64,000 nt of DNA from Physella acuta (lineage: Eukaryota > Mollusca > Gastropoda > Physidae), in the NCBI RefSeq assembly GCF_028476545.1, contig NW_026731783.1, positions 1,293,001 to 1,357,000 on the forward strand, read 5' to 3'. Both the position numbers and the translations under genes were made by a program. This document shows, piece after piece, positions 35,889 through 48,990 of this stretch. The stretch's first letter is position 1. Every line of letters begins with the position of its first letter. Below the pieces are notes generated by a model. That model made no database searches. It was not told the origin of the DNA and saw nothing but the letters and a program-made list of their open reading frames with translations.

Positions 35889-36642
35889 TGAACAACTGAC
35901 GGCCAAGTTTACCACTGTAGATATGATTGGTGTCTTTTGTTGAACAACTGACGGCCAAGTTTACCACTGTAGATATGATTGGTGTCTTTTGTTGAACAAC
36001 TGACGGCCAAGTTTACCACTGCAGATATGATTGGTGTCTTGAACAACTGACGGCCAAGTTTTCCACTGTAGATATGATTAATGTCTTTTGTTGAACAACT
36101 GACGGCCAAGTTTACCACTGTAGATATGATTGGTGTCTTTTGTTGAACAACTGACGGCCAAGTTTACCACTGTAGATATGATTGGTGTCTTTTGTTGAAC
36201 AACTGACGGCCAAGTTTACCACTGTAGATATGATTGGTGTCTTTTGTTGAACAACTGACGGCCAAGTTTACCACTGTAGATATGATTGGTGTCTTTTGTT
36301 GAACAACTGACGGCCAAGTTTACCACTGTAGATATGATTGGTGTCTTTTGTTGAACAACTGACGGCCAAGTTTACCACTGTAGATATGATTAATGTCTTT
36401 TGTTGAACAACTGACGGCCAAGTTTACCACTGTAGATATGATTGGTGTCTTGAACAACTGAAGGCTAAGTTTACGACTGTAGATATGATTGGTGTCTTTT
36501 GTTAAACTACTGACGGCCAAGTTTACCTCTGTAGATATGATTTGTGTCTTGAACAACTGACGGCCAAGTTTACCACTGTAGATATGATTAATGTCTTTTG
36601 TTGAACAACTGACGGCCAAGTTTACCACTGTAGATATGATTG
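35889..36642 (+). repeat. 52-bp minisatellite, about 14 units
   Basis: Unit TCTTTTGTTGAACAACTGAC followed by GGCCAAGTTTACCACTGTAG and ATATGATTGGTG. A few units lack the TTTTGT segment. Frames open on the minus strand are a by-product of the repeat. Confidence 0.95.
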
Positions 36643-38290
36643 GTTGTATTGACCTCAGCTGTGTTTAGGTAGTTGGTATTTCTAAAATCATCAACACATG
36701 TTTTAACATAAATTTAAAATTGGCTTTTGGGCTTTCTAAACCACATGTTAACATATACAATTGTATGTGTAACAATACTGACACTAAAAAAATATTCTGC
36801 AAAAATCAAATCGTTTCACAATGGAAAATCTGCATGCAAGTGATCTTACTTAAAGGTATGTTGAAATATTAAATTTTGTGCCATTTCTACTTATATTTAT
36901 TGCAGACAAATAGAGGGACATATATTTCTAGCGTTTGATTTTCATGGTCAATTCTGATGGTTGAGTTCAATCAGTACCAAACACAAGGCGGGACTTAAGC
37001 AATGACGCCTGGACATAGTGCTGACCACTCAATGTATGGGTAGTTGGGTCATTGGTTGGCCACTACTCCCCATCTATTTACACTGCTCTCTCTATGTCTG
37101 ATGTTACAAACGTCAAATATCTCAACTCTAGACTGTAAAATTTCTCTAAGGTTTTGGTTTTGAATGAAGTAGGAGAGTGCAACTATAATGACTCTGTAAA
37201 ACAATTGTCACCATTTTCATGAATTAGATATCTAACCTAGCTAAAGAACCACTGCTCTTGTGGAAACGTAAGTGTGATGTATTGATTTTAGAACATCTAA
37301 TAGGTGATACTTTGACTTTAGATCATCTAATACAAACATGTGTGATATTTTGACATTTAGAACATATAATGGAAACATGGGTGATATATCTTTATAGAAC
37401 AATGTGTGATATAGTTACTGTCAGTGGGGTTGATTAGTAGTTGAGTAATAACTTTGTAAATGTCTAAGCAAGATGGTTTACTATGTTTACCTGTATTCTT
37501 CCATGAGCGAATATTCTGTTTAACCTAGCCGTACTATCGAGTATTCTGTGTTGTGTGCTGTTTGATTGAAACAACATTTAGTTTATAATTTTTTTTTCTT
37601 CTCTTTTTTTTTTCTTTTTTTTTTCGCCTCAGACACGTAATTTATAGCGTCAGTTGTGTGTTCGCTTTAGTATTACAGTTTTCATCATCGGTTTGTGAGG
37701 ACTGATACAGATTTACAATAGTAATATTTCTTTCTTATTTGTAGCCTGCTTTCATTCATTTAAGATGGTTTACTTATACATAGATCTAATACAAAACGTC
37801 TAAATAAAAAGAAAATATAAAAATTAAAAACCAACCTGAAACTGAAAATGCAAATGTGTAATTAAATGATGATTCAAGGGATTTTTTTTTCTCGGCGTGC
37901 GTGGTGGGCTGAGGGGACGGGGGGTGGGGGGGATTAGGGTTTTTAAGTAGAGCTGGAAAAAAAATTAGGATTACCGAGAATTAAAATTATACAAATTTTA
38001 AGCAATCGGAAAAGTTATGTTAATACAATGAGACACATCAAAGCAAACATTCTTCCCTTTCAAACATATTATCTATACAGTCCTCAAAATTTTTTTTTTT
38101 TTTACTTTATAAAAAAATATCACTTTTTTTCTCAAAAAGATCAGTGAGCAATGTGAAATACAGAAAATCGAAGATTTATTCTAAGAACAAAATTACTATA
38201 AAATATTAATACTGTTATAAATTTTAAAACATGGAAAAAATTATATTTATTTAAAATGCGCGCTAAAATGCATACGATTTATTTTCTAAG
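36643..38290. other. No recognisable gene; weak SINE-core match
   Basis: A CATAGTGCTGACCAC stretch at about 37014-37028 resembles the SINE core at 6255-6485. The rest is AT-rich with pyrimidine runs near 37588-37625. Confidence 0.35.
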
Positions 38291-38299
38291 GACTCATTG

Positions 38300-39430
38300 T
38301 TTCAAACATAGTTTATATAGAAACAATATCGTTTTTTAGTTACTTTGCCTATTATTGTTGTATTCAATTTTGTTTTTGACTCAGGGAATATCTTTTTGGT
38401 TACTTCCCTTAGCATGCTTCTTATAATAAAATGGAAAGCAATAAAAATACTTGTTTTAATAGATATAAATTTTACATTATTAACAACTGAATGATTCAAC
38501 GATGTAATCGTAGTTTTAGGTGTTTTGGGTGATTTTTCAGTTACAAAAGATTTATATGATTCACACTATAGACGACGATTTAAGGTGTGTGATTTTACTC
38601 TGCATAACACCCATGTTACTTTTTAAAAATTGTATTTCCAAATTTATTTCAGCAAGAGTTTTTATTCCATACCACTTAACTCAAAGCCACACAATACATG
38701 TATAAGTCAGGTTCTATTTTTACAACTTTTGTGACCCATGTCAACAGAACAGCAAGTTACTAATTAACGTATTATTAAAAATAATTAAGTTTAAAATGTT
38801 GAAACAAGGGATTTGTATTTGTATAATTAAAATAACAAAACTATTGCCCACATCAAATAATATTGTTTTAAACATACCACAATTTTGAAATAGTAAACTA
38901 GTATTAGCTTAAACTTTTTTATTTGTACATTATGTTTAAAATTGACGCTAAAAAATCCTGAACGAAAAATAAGTGAAACATAAGCTCGACTTTTCTGTAT
39001 TACAATTGTAAAAAAAAAGAATTATATTTTATAATCTGTTTAACATTTTATAAAAGCTTAAATTTGCTTAAGTTGTACAGATAAAACGTGCTGACCACAC
39101 ACTACATAGGGTCACGGAGTTTTGATCATACAAAACATACCCAGGTAAAATTAATGTGTTCAAATGTTTATATACTACTACCTAGGCTCAGATGATGTTA
39201 GTGTTGATAAAGGATAACTGCTATAGTACTTTAGACGACACCATTCAATAGTTATTTTAAAAAATACTAATAAACTAAAGGTTTTGTCAAGGAAGTTGGG
39301 ACAACAATACATGGTCGCCGTTGTTCAGGCTAAAAAAAATATATATAAATCATAAGTTCATGAAGAAACGGTAACAGTGATCGTACGTTAACTCGTAATT
39401 TTAGAATAACTGACACACTTGGGTTGTCAT
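38300..39430 (-). repeat. Inverted partner of 62556-63270
   Basis: The reverse complement aligns with 62556-63270 over several blocks (for example the region around CACACTTGGGTTGTCAT and the ATGATACGCC/ACGACGATTTAAGG region). Non-coding interspersed repeat. Confidence 0.6.
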
Positions 39431-39479
39431 TAATTATATAGTTTTTATTATATATGTAGCTTTTACACGTTATGAATAT

Positions 39480-40380
39480 CACATACTATTTTATCTGTAA
39501 ATTAAAAGTTTCATACTGAATTGTTTAGAGTTCTCGACCGTTCAGGTAATATCTAAATGTCTTTAAAAAACACAAACTTAAAATACATATTTAATACTAT
39601 AGCAATTTTTTTATTTCGAAGAAAAGGTAATAGGAGACCATACAAGTAATCTAACAGAGCAATCTATTTTAATACATTTAAAAACATGTTCTTCAAAAAT
39701 AATTATAGTACTAATTTAAAAAAAAAATATAAAACATGTATACCTTTTAGAAAAGATTATAAAAACATATTAGTATATACATTTAAAAAAAACGTGAATT
39801 GAATGTATAACATTTTTAAGCACTAAGAATCAAAGCGTTTAATTAATACTACGGAGCCATTGTTCAATTATGAATTATTTTTAACTTTAATACATGTATT
39901 AAACTCTCGTTAAAAGCCATGAAGCTCTTATTGGTCAGGCAGAAACAATATAATAACAGTGGAACAAACTGGCCAATCAAGTGATACGGTCAGCTGACCA
40001 AAGAAATGGTCAGTCTGATCTGAAAGGTAACCTATGCTTTTAATTATATAAAAAAACAGTGAGATATTTAAATGTCCATATTAGAAAATGTAACTATATT
40101 TGATACATTTAATTGGTCATGTAATACCATGTAACCATATTTGTGGCATTTAAATGGCTACACGATGCAATATAGCACTAATTATGATATATTGTATGTA
40201 CTCTATATAACATAACTATATCTAATTACGCCGGGACTTTAAAATATATACATTGGAGTGCTATTTATTATTGCAACATGTGTCTAGTAGGGATTTACGT
40301 ACCCAGCATATGTCTGACAAGGGTCTAACATAGACGTTGTCAGGATCGTGTGATATGCTCGAAGGTAAACCGTCTACTAA
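39480..40380 (-). repeat. R3 repeat, inverted copy
   Basis: Reverse complement of R3, with the GGTCAGCTGACC palindrome near 39990 and CCCAGCATATGTCTGAC near 40302. A further R3-left fragment is at 40975-41080. Confidence 0.7.
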
Positions 40381-41340
40381 TGTATTCGATTATCATTGTA
40401 ACACGTAATTTAATAAATATTATATGTATTATCTTGCATTATTACTTAAAATATTTTACACTGTTACCCTGTTCGTGGTTTAGTCCATATGACAGTCGAT
40501 AACTTACTTGATTTACTTTACACTGCCCGTGTTTTAGCACATATGACATGTGAATACTTATTTGACTTAAACTATTCCTGCCAGTGGCGTAATTCCACGT
40601 GGCAGTTAAGTAGACATTTCAGTTACCTACTGTACTACTTTAATCCTACACGTGTATCAGCCACTGAGCAGTAGATACGATAACATTATTCACTGCATCA
40701 TTATATTTTACTAAACGCCATAAACCCTTGCTAGAATCAAGTGGTCATCGGACGTGGTCAACTATTATTATTCTACTAAGGTTGTAAACTTTGTGCATTG
40801 TATTGACAATTAGTCGCCAGACCTTAATGATTATACGTCTAGTCATACTATACTAAAGCCTATATTTCCAGTAGAGAAGTGGTAGGCTACATACCCTACT
40901 ACCGGTTGAAATCACATATTTTACATGCTATTAATATTATTTACGGTACAAATATATATATTACTGTTGACAAGGGTCGTGTGATATACTGGAAGGTAAA
41001 CCGTGTAGTAGATGTTCATTAAGTAAATGTTGATGTTACATCTTCGCCATCAGGTCGGTCACCTTGCTGTTGATTTTTTAAAATTAGGTATACATCGAAA
41101 TATGACAAATACTAATTTGCATTACCGTTACAGTTGCTGTTAAAATCTTAAGAAAAGACAAACTACTTCTAGCCCATTACTACTATCAGTTATTAAAAAA
41201 ACGCTATATTCTGACACACTAAAGTGATATGTGCACATAACTTGGCGTCTGAGTTATCGAAATCTGAAAGAAGATTTTACAATAGTGTAGTTGATGATAA
41301 GATAGCTGTATGTAACAAGGACAATTCTTGTTATAACAAG
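40381..41340. other. No recognisable gene
   Basis: AT-rich, with the R3-left fragment at about 40975-41080. Confidence 0.4.
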
Positions 41341-41344
41341 ATAT

Positions 41345-41965
41345 TCTGTCAGAGATAAGTACGTAAACTCCTCTCCTACATAAACTTATCTCCAATATAA
41401 ACTCATCTCCTATCTCCTACATAAACTCCTCTCTTACATAAACTCTCTCATACCAAAGGCGTAGCGACTCCTTCCCGGCGCCCGGAACAAACTTTTCGAT
41501 TTGCACACCCCCCCCCCCCTCAAGATTTCGATTTGCACCCCCCTTCCCTCTCAAGATTTCGATTTGCACTCCCCCCCCCCCCCCTCAAACTTTCGATATG
41601 CACCCCCCTCAACCTTTCAATTTATTTTTCAAACCCATTTTGGCGCCCCCTACGGTCCCCCCCGCCCCACCCCTCGCTACGCAACTGTCTCCTACATAAA
41701 CCCATCTCCTATATAAACCCTATCTTATATAAACCCTCTCATAAATAAACTCCTCTCCTACATAATCATTTCTTTTACATACACCCCTCTCCAACATCAA
41801 CCTATCCCTACATACAGTTCTCACCTGCATAAACCTCTCCTACATAAACCCTCTCCTATATTAAACCTCTCCTTCATAAGCCCATCTCCTACATTAAACC
41901 TCTCCTACATAAGCCCATCTCCTACATTAAAACCTCTCCTACATACACCATCTCTTACATACATC
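41345..41965 (+). repeat. Short-unit tandem repeat (CTCCTACATAAAC), split by a MITE
   Basis: Degenerate 14-15 bp units CTCTCCTACATAAAC on both sides of the MITE at 41454-41687. Confidence 0.8.
41454..41687 (+). mobile_element. hAT-type MITE, 234 bp
   Basis: Imperfect termini CAAAGGCGTAGCGA and TCGCTACGCAACTG, with an 8-bp flanking repeat TCTCATAC/TCTCCTAC. The interior repeats the GATTTCGATTTGCACCCCC unit several times. Related to the 32384 MITE. Confidence 0.8.
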
Positions 41966-42116
41966 TATTGTTCTTCGTGTAAGGCTCTGAGTTATATATG
42001 GCTAAACGATTGTTGATTAAATACTTTCTTATATTATTACTTAAGCTATTAATTTATTATTATTCAGCATCCAATAATACCATTCGTGCCTAAGACACTT
42101 GTAATAGATGCAGTAG

Positions 42117-42255
42117 AGTCCCTCTGTTTTTATAGCTTCGGCCAACAAGGGGATAATGTGATCAACATTATGCTCAGCCACCTTTGTTTCTCTAACTTAA
42201 TTCAGGTACCCATTATATACGGGTGGACTCAAGAACATCATAAGCCACAATACCT
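42117..42255 (-). mobile_element. SINE core fragment
   Basis: Shares the core of the SINE at 6255-6485, in the same orientation (AACTTAATTCAGGTACCCAT and flanking blocks). The head is missing. Confidence 0.5.
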
Positions 42256-42328
42256 AACCTAATATAAACAGAAAGTGATATTTCAACGCCAAGGGTAGAC
42301 AAACGTACAGAAAATAGTCAAAGTAAAG

Positions 42329-42873
42329 ACTATGTGTATCAGATGTATACAGCCTAAGAACCTAAGACCTCTTGATAGTAGTGAGCATGGTTGCTCATTA
42401 GTTTATGATTGTTGCTCGTTAGTTCATAGAAGCGTCCATGTACTGTGGTCACTCCATCTCTATCATTTAAAATCTTCTCTCACTCTTACATTAGGGTCTT
42501 CACTGGAGGGAATTCTTTATTCCGGAGATAGATTTTACCCATTGTAGTCATACACACAACATTTGACTTCTTCACTGGCTTTAACTTTCTCTTTCATTTT
42601 CTCAAGAAATTATATGGCTTGTTTTGGATCTGGGATTTGCTGGACAACATAAACACAAAGCTCCACCAGAGATGGGGGGGGGGGTGATTCTGTGCTCAAA
42701 GTCGGACATGGTATTTACATACAACCGTAGTATCCCATCTCTTTTTCAAAAGATAGAGTTTCTTACAAACTGCAGTAGCCTTAGAATTGATGCCATATTT
42801 TTCGTTGTATAACTCTTAATTCCCCATTCAGTGGAAACATCACCCGTACTTTTCCTTTGTTGTTCTGCTATAA
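42329..42873 (-). pseudogene. PSMD13: PSMD13 retropseudogene, truncated second copy
   Basis: Paralogue of 22540-23098 with both ends cut. It retains the AEQQRK, KIWHQF, VYVVQQIPDPKQAI, KEKVK, NKEFPPVK and RFYELTSN blocks on the minus strand, a homologous G run (about 42671-42680), and stops and frameshifts. The join to R1 at about 42880 corresponds to loss of roughly 0.8 kb compared with the first copy, so a DNA duplication followed by deletion is more likely than a second retroposition. Confidence 0.85.
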
Positions 42874-42884
42874 CTACATATTTG

Positions 42885-44490
42885 CCATATCAATAAAATT
42901 CTATAAGTCACTCTTGTATAATGTATTTAATTAAAGGACCTACACAGGTCTACAGTCACACAATGTATTTGAAGTCCGATTAACATAATGTGCGTAAATG
43001 TATGCAGTAGTGCCCGAATATTATATTTTATACTGAATTTGAATTTGATTTTAAATATGTTCATCAAAAAATAAATTAATAAGATTTCATTTTTAATTCT
43101 GCATAGAATGTTGTAGCACTTGAATAGAAAAGTTGATTCTATTGTTTGGTTTGTTTCTATGTAGTGCGTTGTATTATTGTTAGGAAGATATTTAGAGATA
43201 TTATAGAATGCATACTTTATATTTTTTTATACAACAGTTTTAGTTTTTTTTTTATTTTATTTTTACACCTAAATGTCTGATAGCAAAAATGATTATATTA
43301 TGGTTACTCGTAGTTTGAATGAGGCCAAGACATTACGAGTATGCATACATATATCTATGGCGTATTTACCTTTCACTGATACTATACATCTATAACGTTT
43401 GTAAAACAATTATATATTTTACCACTAAATTTGTGAATCATATCACTGTGCATATCATTGTTCAGTCTAAATTTTCTCTCAGTCACATTTGGTAATGATT
43501 TATTTTTTTCCATCTTAAAACAAGGCACAAATGCTTCTTTGTGTGGACATCCATAAATAACCAAACGCTTTTTTTTAGATTTTTACCTTCCCCCTAGACC
43601 CCCGCCCGCCACTCCCCTTAGTCATATATAGTCTCAAAAAGCCAGACCCCCCAAAAAAAAATGACGTCACAACTCAGCCTACAACCCCCCCCCCCCCTCC
43701 CCCTCAAAATTGCAGTTGAATGTTCCTTAAAACAGTTATATTTTCCCATTTATTGTCTGAACTCTGTCAACATAGAGCGTTTTAATTAATTTTTATTACA
43801 ATGTATTAAAAAGGTTTCTTAACGCGAAATAACGGCTAAAATTCGTTTTCTAGCATCGCTTTTTATAATGCAAAACAACCCCATCCCCCTCATCACACAC
43901 GAATCTCGTTTGCCCGAACGTCATTTTCCGGAAGGCCGTTTTACCAAAACATGTTTGCGACAAAGGTGCAGTGTTTGACAGTTTAAAAAAAAATTAAAAA
44001 AAAAAAAATTAATAACGCAATTTAAACGTTATACACATATTTTACAGTTATACAATTATAATTAATATTTCATACTGTATTGGTTAGAGTTCTAAATCAG
44101 TATAGATTCTGTCTGGAACAAAATGTGTGTGTGTTTTTTTTTAATTTAAATACATATCTGCCAAAGACCTGAGCCATTTTTTATATGGGAAAAAATTACA
44201 AGGGAGACAAGGCAAAACAAATTACTGAGCTGTCGGTTTTAGTAAATTTTAGAATGATATATTTTTAAAAAAAGTCAAAATGTAACTTAGGAGACAAAAC
44301 TATTTATAGGTTTCAAAAAATATTAAAATTTAGTAGTCACGCTAATATGCATTAAAAATCTCTCGGGTTATAAAATTAAAAAAGCAGTGACTTTAATATA
44401 TACATTTTTCAACGACAAGTAATTTATTCACCTTAATCAATGTTGGATTTATATTATACACGGTCGGAAAACAATTATTATAACAATAAT
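42885..44490 (+). repeat. R1 repeat, copy D
   Basis: Near full length and matches copy B. It ends at the insertion site of the U2-headed element. Contains poly-C (about 43684-43696) and a TGACGTCA palindrome (about 43660). Confidence 0.8.
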
Positions 44491-45230
44491 GCTTCTCGGC
44501 CTTTTGGCTAAGATCAAAGTGTAGTATCTGTTATGGATCTACATAAATCTTAGTCATTTGGTCGGCTAGCCCTTTTTAGGGCTGGCTGCCGGGCTGAGAA
44601 GTTGGTCATCGAGGCATCGAATGCAAAAGATCGTGTGGTGTTGCGCCCACACATCCCTCGATTGCACATAGCTCTCGAGAAGAGCCACCTAGTACTTGTA
44701 CTATGGTGGCTTCAATGTACGAGTGGCTAATAATCAATTCTTTTCAGCTAGACGACGCCTACCTAGGAGCAATCTTAGGTAGGATGTTCCGTCACGACAC
44801 CATTGAACCTATACTCAAAGCTCTATAGGAATCAATAAAGAAATAATAAATCAAAAGATAAAATAAAGAAGCAAAATTAAAAAAGAAAATAAAGAAGCAA
44901 AATTACAAGAGAAAATAAAGAAGCAAAATCATTGAAGATACTGAAAGGCAAGAAAAGACAAAAAGAAGGAAAGTAAAGACAAATTGAAACAGGAAGTAAC
45001 AAGAATCAAGACGGAAAAGCAGATTCAAGAAAGGAAACTGAAGTCTAAAGGCAAGAAAGTAAAGACAGGAAGAGGCAAGAATCAAGACGTGAAACTGATT
45101 GTACATTGTATGTTATTTCATGTAATTTTCATGTAATAAAAATGCGACCTATTCGCACAGTGAGCTCCTTGCTCGAGTGGAGTAAACTGTGTGGAGGGAA
45201 AATTCAAAAAAAAAAAAAAAAAAAAAAAAA
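44491..45230 (+). mobile_element. U2 snRNA-headed structured retroelement (SINE-like)
   Basis: Bases 44491-44532 match the 5' end of U2 snRNA (from GCTTCTCGGCCTTTTGGCTA through the branch-site-pairing GTAGTA to ATCTGTT) and then diverge abruptly. The body can form hairpins: 44565-44572/44579-44586; an outer stem 44608-44614/44656-44662 enclosing 44633-44638/44647-44652; 44671-44675/44681-44685 or, alternatively, 44683-44695/44698-44711; and 44758-44765/44776-44783. A purine-rich part with 24-26 bp repeats (44840-44935) follows, then a 3' stem 45156-45161/45186-45191 and a poly(A) tail of about 26. The 11-bp duplication ATAACAATAAT flanks it (44480-44490, 45231-45241). snRNA-headed SINEs are known from some vertebrates; I do not recognise this body. 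Confidence 0.85.
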
Positions 45231-45241
45231 ATAACAATAAT

Positions 45242-45454
45242 ACATTGTACATTTATTGAATTTGAAGAAAACTAAAGTTACCCTTAAAAATTTGTTTTGG
45301 ACATGTTTACATTTTTAATGGAAACAATTTTTAAGTTTGTATATTTAAATATCTACAATTTATTATGCTCATTTAAAAAAAAAATAATTCAAGGTGTTTG
45401 TGTGAAAAATGTGATTATGTTGAAAAATTAAAATGTTTACTATGACAAAAAAAA
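45242..45454 (+). mobile_element. Second A-tailed insertion at the same target
   Basis: A 213-bp AT-rich segment ending in eight As, followed by a third copy of TAACAATAAT (45455-45464), after which R1 flank continues as in 34085-34130. The source sequence is not recognised. Confidence 0.5.
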
Positions 45455-45464
45455 TAACAATAAT

Positions 45465-46780
45465 ACATTCATATAAGCTATAATTCTAATTCTCAGCCAA
45501 TAACCCCCCCCCACCCCCCCCCCCCCAGGGCAGGCCTTGTCATATACAACACACATGAATGAAATACGACAGACAAGTAATACATTACAAAACACAAGAA
45601 GTAAATGATAAGTACTAGTAATTCATGACACGGTATATATAATTAAAACTTACTATTGATATATTCGAGAACACTATTTCCAAATTATAAGACGCTTCTC
45701 AATTAATTGTATTAAATCTATTAAGAGGTAATCCAACCAGTAATGGCGATCTCAAACAATTTAAATGTTACAACCCCCCCCCCCCCCGCTCAGTCCTCAC
45801 CCAGTCCACACGTGTCACGTGTCATCAACCAACACCACCCCGCACATCTGATGATAACCTCCACAGAAAAAAAAAACACAAACTTGTTAGACCACTATAA
45901 AATGACTCATAATTAACTAATTCATAACAGACTGTATTTGGTAGTTATATTTGGAGTGAAACGTGTGGGATAGTTGAATACCTGGCTATCGGAAGTGAAT
46001 GTTATGTATAACTTTAAAATTATGTTATTTTTATTGTATTTTATTCCTGTAAACGGGTTTCGATCAAGTCATTTGAGAAGAAAATTAGATCAGGTTAAGA
46101 AGCAGCCTTTTTACAAGCTTTTATTTAATATGCTTCCTCGTCCAGTCAGTCTATCGTCAGTCTGTCGTCTCTCTGTCGTCTGTCTGTCGTCTGTCTGTCG
46201 TCTGTCTGTCGTCTGTCTGTCTTCTGTCTGTCTGTCTTCATTCTGTCATTAAGTATCAAAGTTCGTATTTGGGTCAAGACATGCAGATTTTACTTAATTG
46301 GCTGCCTAATTAATATTTTATGAATTTTGTTTTTATCAAATTAGTAGGTAGCCTTATCCAACTATTGCGCACTGTTAAACGCGTGTTAACATGTTCATTA
46401 GGTGCAGAAAATCGTTTCAATAACAAGATTCTATATAATTATGTACTAAAAATATGTATACTAAAAAATAAATATAATATGGCACTGATATTTAAATAAC
46501 AATAAAGAAAAGCGTGGTTCAGTTCCTAAAATTAGTAAAAATATTCAATACATATTAATGTGTTTATGTTTAGTTTATTTTTTTTTTCTTTTCATAAAAT
46601 TTTGTGAATACTTTTATTTGCAATTAAAAACAAGTATACCTATACCAACATCAACATATTATACATAATTTCAATCATGTAATGGAACTGAAGTATTTTA
46701 CAAATGTACGTATTAAAAAAAATTCAAAATGGGTTTTCGAATGTATAAATAAATAGAAATATTGGTTAGACCATCTTTAA
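45465..46780. other. R1 flank, C tracts and a GTCTGTC microsatellite
   Basis: Poly-C tracts occur at 45505-45527 and 45774-45787, the CACGTG-type repeat at 45785-45910, and a CTGTCGTCTGT microsatellite at 46140-46245. The 92-codon frame over the microsatellite is not convincing. CGATCAAGTCATTTGAGAAG near 46065 recurs at about 61517. Confidence 0.5.
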
Positions 46781-46784
46781 AAAA

Positions 46785-47790
46785 TATATATTTACAATCA
46801 GCAGGGAGGTAATAATTATAAATGTGTGCTAGTGAAATATTCAGAGTTGGGTGAGAGGGGGGTTATGGGTGAAAAAAACATTAAAATAGGGGGTGGGGTA
46901 TGTGAGGGTTCTGGTTCAATGATTTGTGTCTTAACAATGTTTATAGATTGTGTGATTTCTGTGTATGGGGTAGGGGTGGGCAGGCATGAAGCAAGCGAAG
47001 TGCCTGTGGAGTACAATGTCCGGACGTCGTAAGTTCATCTCAAGTTTACAAAAGCCGTGTTGAGTTGGAGTAAACAATTTAAGATATTACATTGACAACA
47101 GAGAATATATGACAACATTTGAGGGAAAAAACAATTTCACGCTAGATGTGGGATGGGTGGAGTCGTAATGATATCATAGGAGCAGGGAGAGGTCATGGGG
47201 TATAGGGGATGAGGGTCTGGAATTGTTATTTTATTTTATTTTCTTATATTTTTAATATAGTATTGCAACGCATGGGTGGGGTCTTGGAACAAATAAGGTG
47301 CAGATAAGGTGGCTATGGGGTATGGGGTCCTGAGGTTTGAGGGCGGGGAAGGTGTGCTTTTTTTAAAGTACTTAACAAGACATAAATTTGAAAACCCTAC
47401 TAAGCGTTGGATAATTTGAATTTCTCTTATCTCTTAAAAACACGTATAAAATAAATGCACTGTTTTTCTTAGCATTATTAATAATCTTGTTATACCAATT
47501 ACATATATCTTGTAAAATAAAAATAAAATTCATTAAAAAAATTAAATATATACTCTATAAATCTTTTAGTACTTAGCTTACATTTTACATTTTTTAAGCA
47601 TTAATTTAAAAAAAAATGTTTTATACAAATCAGTTTGTTACCTCCCTGTTATTGTAAGTGAACAAGAAATGGTACAAGATAAATAAATATTAATGTTTCT
47701 ATCTTGATTTGATATTTTAATTATAAACATAAAATAAATATTTATTTTACTATAATAGACAAACATGTAACATAACTATTGTTTTTTGAT
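46785..47790 (+). repeat. R6 repeat, copy 2
   Basis: Matches 8620-9460 and, inverted, 55630-56290, with extra left sequence shared only with the inverted copy. Confidence 0.7.
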
Positions 47791-48990
47791 ATGAGATATA
47801 TCTTCTTTTTGTAAACCTGAGTGCCCTTGGTCATTAATTTTCACTTTTTATCACTTCCATTGCACAATGTATATATTAGTGTACATTGCATGACATGTAA
47901 TGTTTTTACAGTTCTTTATAAGTGGGTGTGTGCATTAAAATGTAAAGTTTATTCTGTAACTTTGGGTTATCTGCATACATTAACATATTTTGATTTATTC
48001 AGTGGTGAGTCTAGTTAGGGTGATACTCGGTGTGGTAACTGAGGGTGTCAACCCTCCACCCTCTTACAATTTTACATTTTTGAATTGTGTCACCCCTCTA
48101 CCCTATAATTTTATTTTAAGATTAACTGGATAAAGAATTATATTGACTGTAAATGTTACTGTTTTTCACATTGGTGTCGCCCTCTAAATGGCGTCACGTG
48201 CGGATCACACCACGCCCCCAGCCTTGTCATACAACTGGAATTAAAGTATTAATACAATAAATGCAAAACTCAGGAATTAGCTTAAAAATAATGTATTAAT
48301 TTTACACAATATACACAGTTCCTAGTGCAAAAACAACCAATCTTGTAATTGAATATTGAGAATATACATAAACACTGTTTCTTTTCTCATAATGATGCTG
48401 CGCAACTTGACTACAGGCAGCGCCTATACCCATATCATTGACACTGCATTACCAGGTCTCTGTTGTTTTTATTGTTCTCTTTCGCACTTCTCTGTAAAAC
48501 TAGACTACATCAGTACAAAGTGTAAAAACAGAAGGACTTATTTCCCCACCCCTCTCTGCTACACTAATACTAAACTGAAAACCAGGAATAAACTTATATT
48601 CATGGTTTTTAGACTAATAAGTTACTAACAATGAATTACTTCACATTTTAATCTGTAACAAAGATATTGTTTTCATCATCCATATATTGGAACACCTCCT
48701 CATTATGATATTGATAATATAAATACAAAGTAAACCCTACATATACTATACTACTAAACAATACAATTAGTATAGTCGTATAATACCACGCTATACATTA
48801 ACAATATAACGCCTATTATCAATTAAGATATTTTAACAAACAGACTTTGAACTAAATATGTGTAAAATAACACAGTTAAGACAACATATAAAAGATAAAT
48901 ATACTTACGATTCAGTATCTGGTAATTCAGTCAGTTTATTTGCATGACAACCAAAATCGACTAAAAGATGTTCACACGCCGCCATTTTGA
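47791..48990. other. No recognisable gene; inverted GTGACACC-type repeat
   Basis: The stretch 48020-48230 has motifs of the 6615/8446 repeat (GGTGTCAACCCTC, TGGTGTCGCCC) and may be a diverged full copy. The rest is AT-rich. Confidence 0.4.

Noticed and set aside
35909-36628. Repeat protein with NLAVSCSTKD units on the minus strand
   Set aside because: It is interrupted between blocks and explained by the 52-bp satellite.
44491-44532. A functional U2 snRNA gene
   Set aside because: Homology ends after about 41 bases; the Sm site and 3' stem-loops are absent, and the segment lies between target duplications with a poly(A) tail.
45974-46252. 92-residue secreted-like protein
   Set aside because: The second half is a GTCTGTC microsatellite and the first half is part of a dispersed repeat (matching near 61517), with no recognisable domain.
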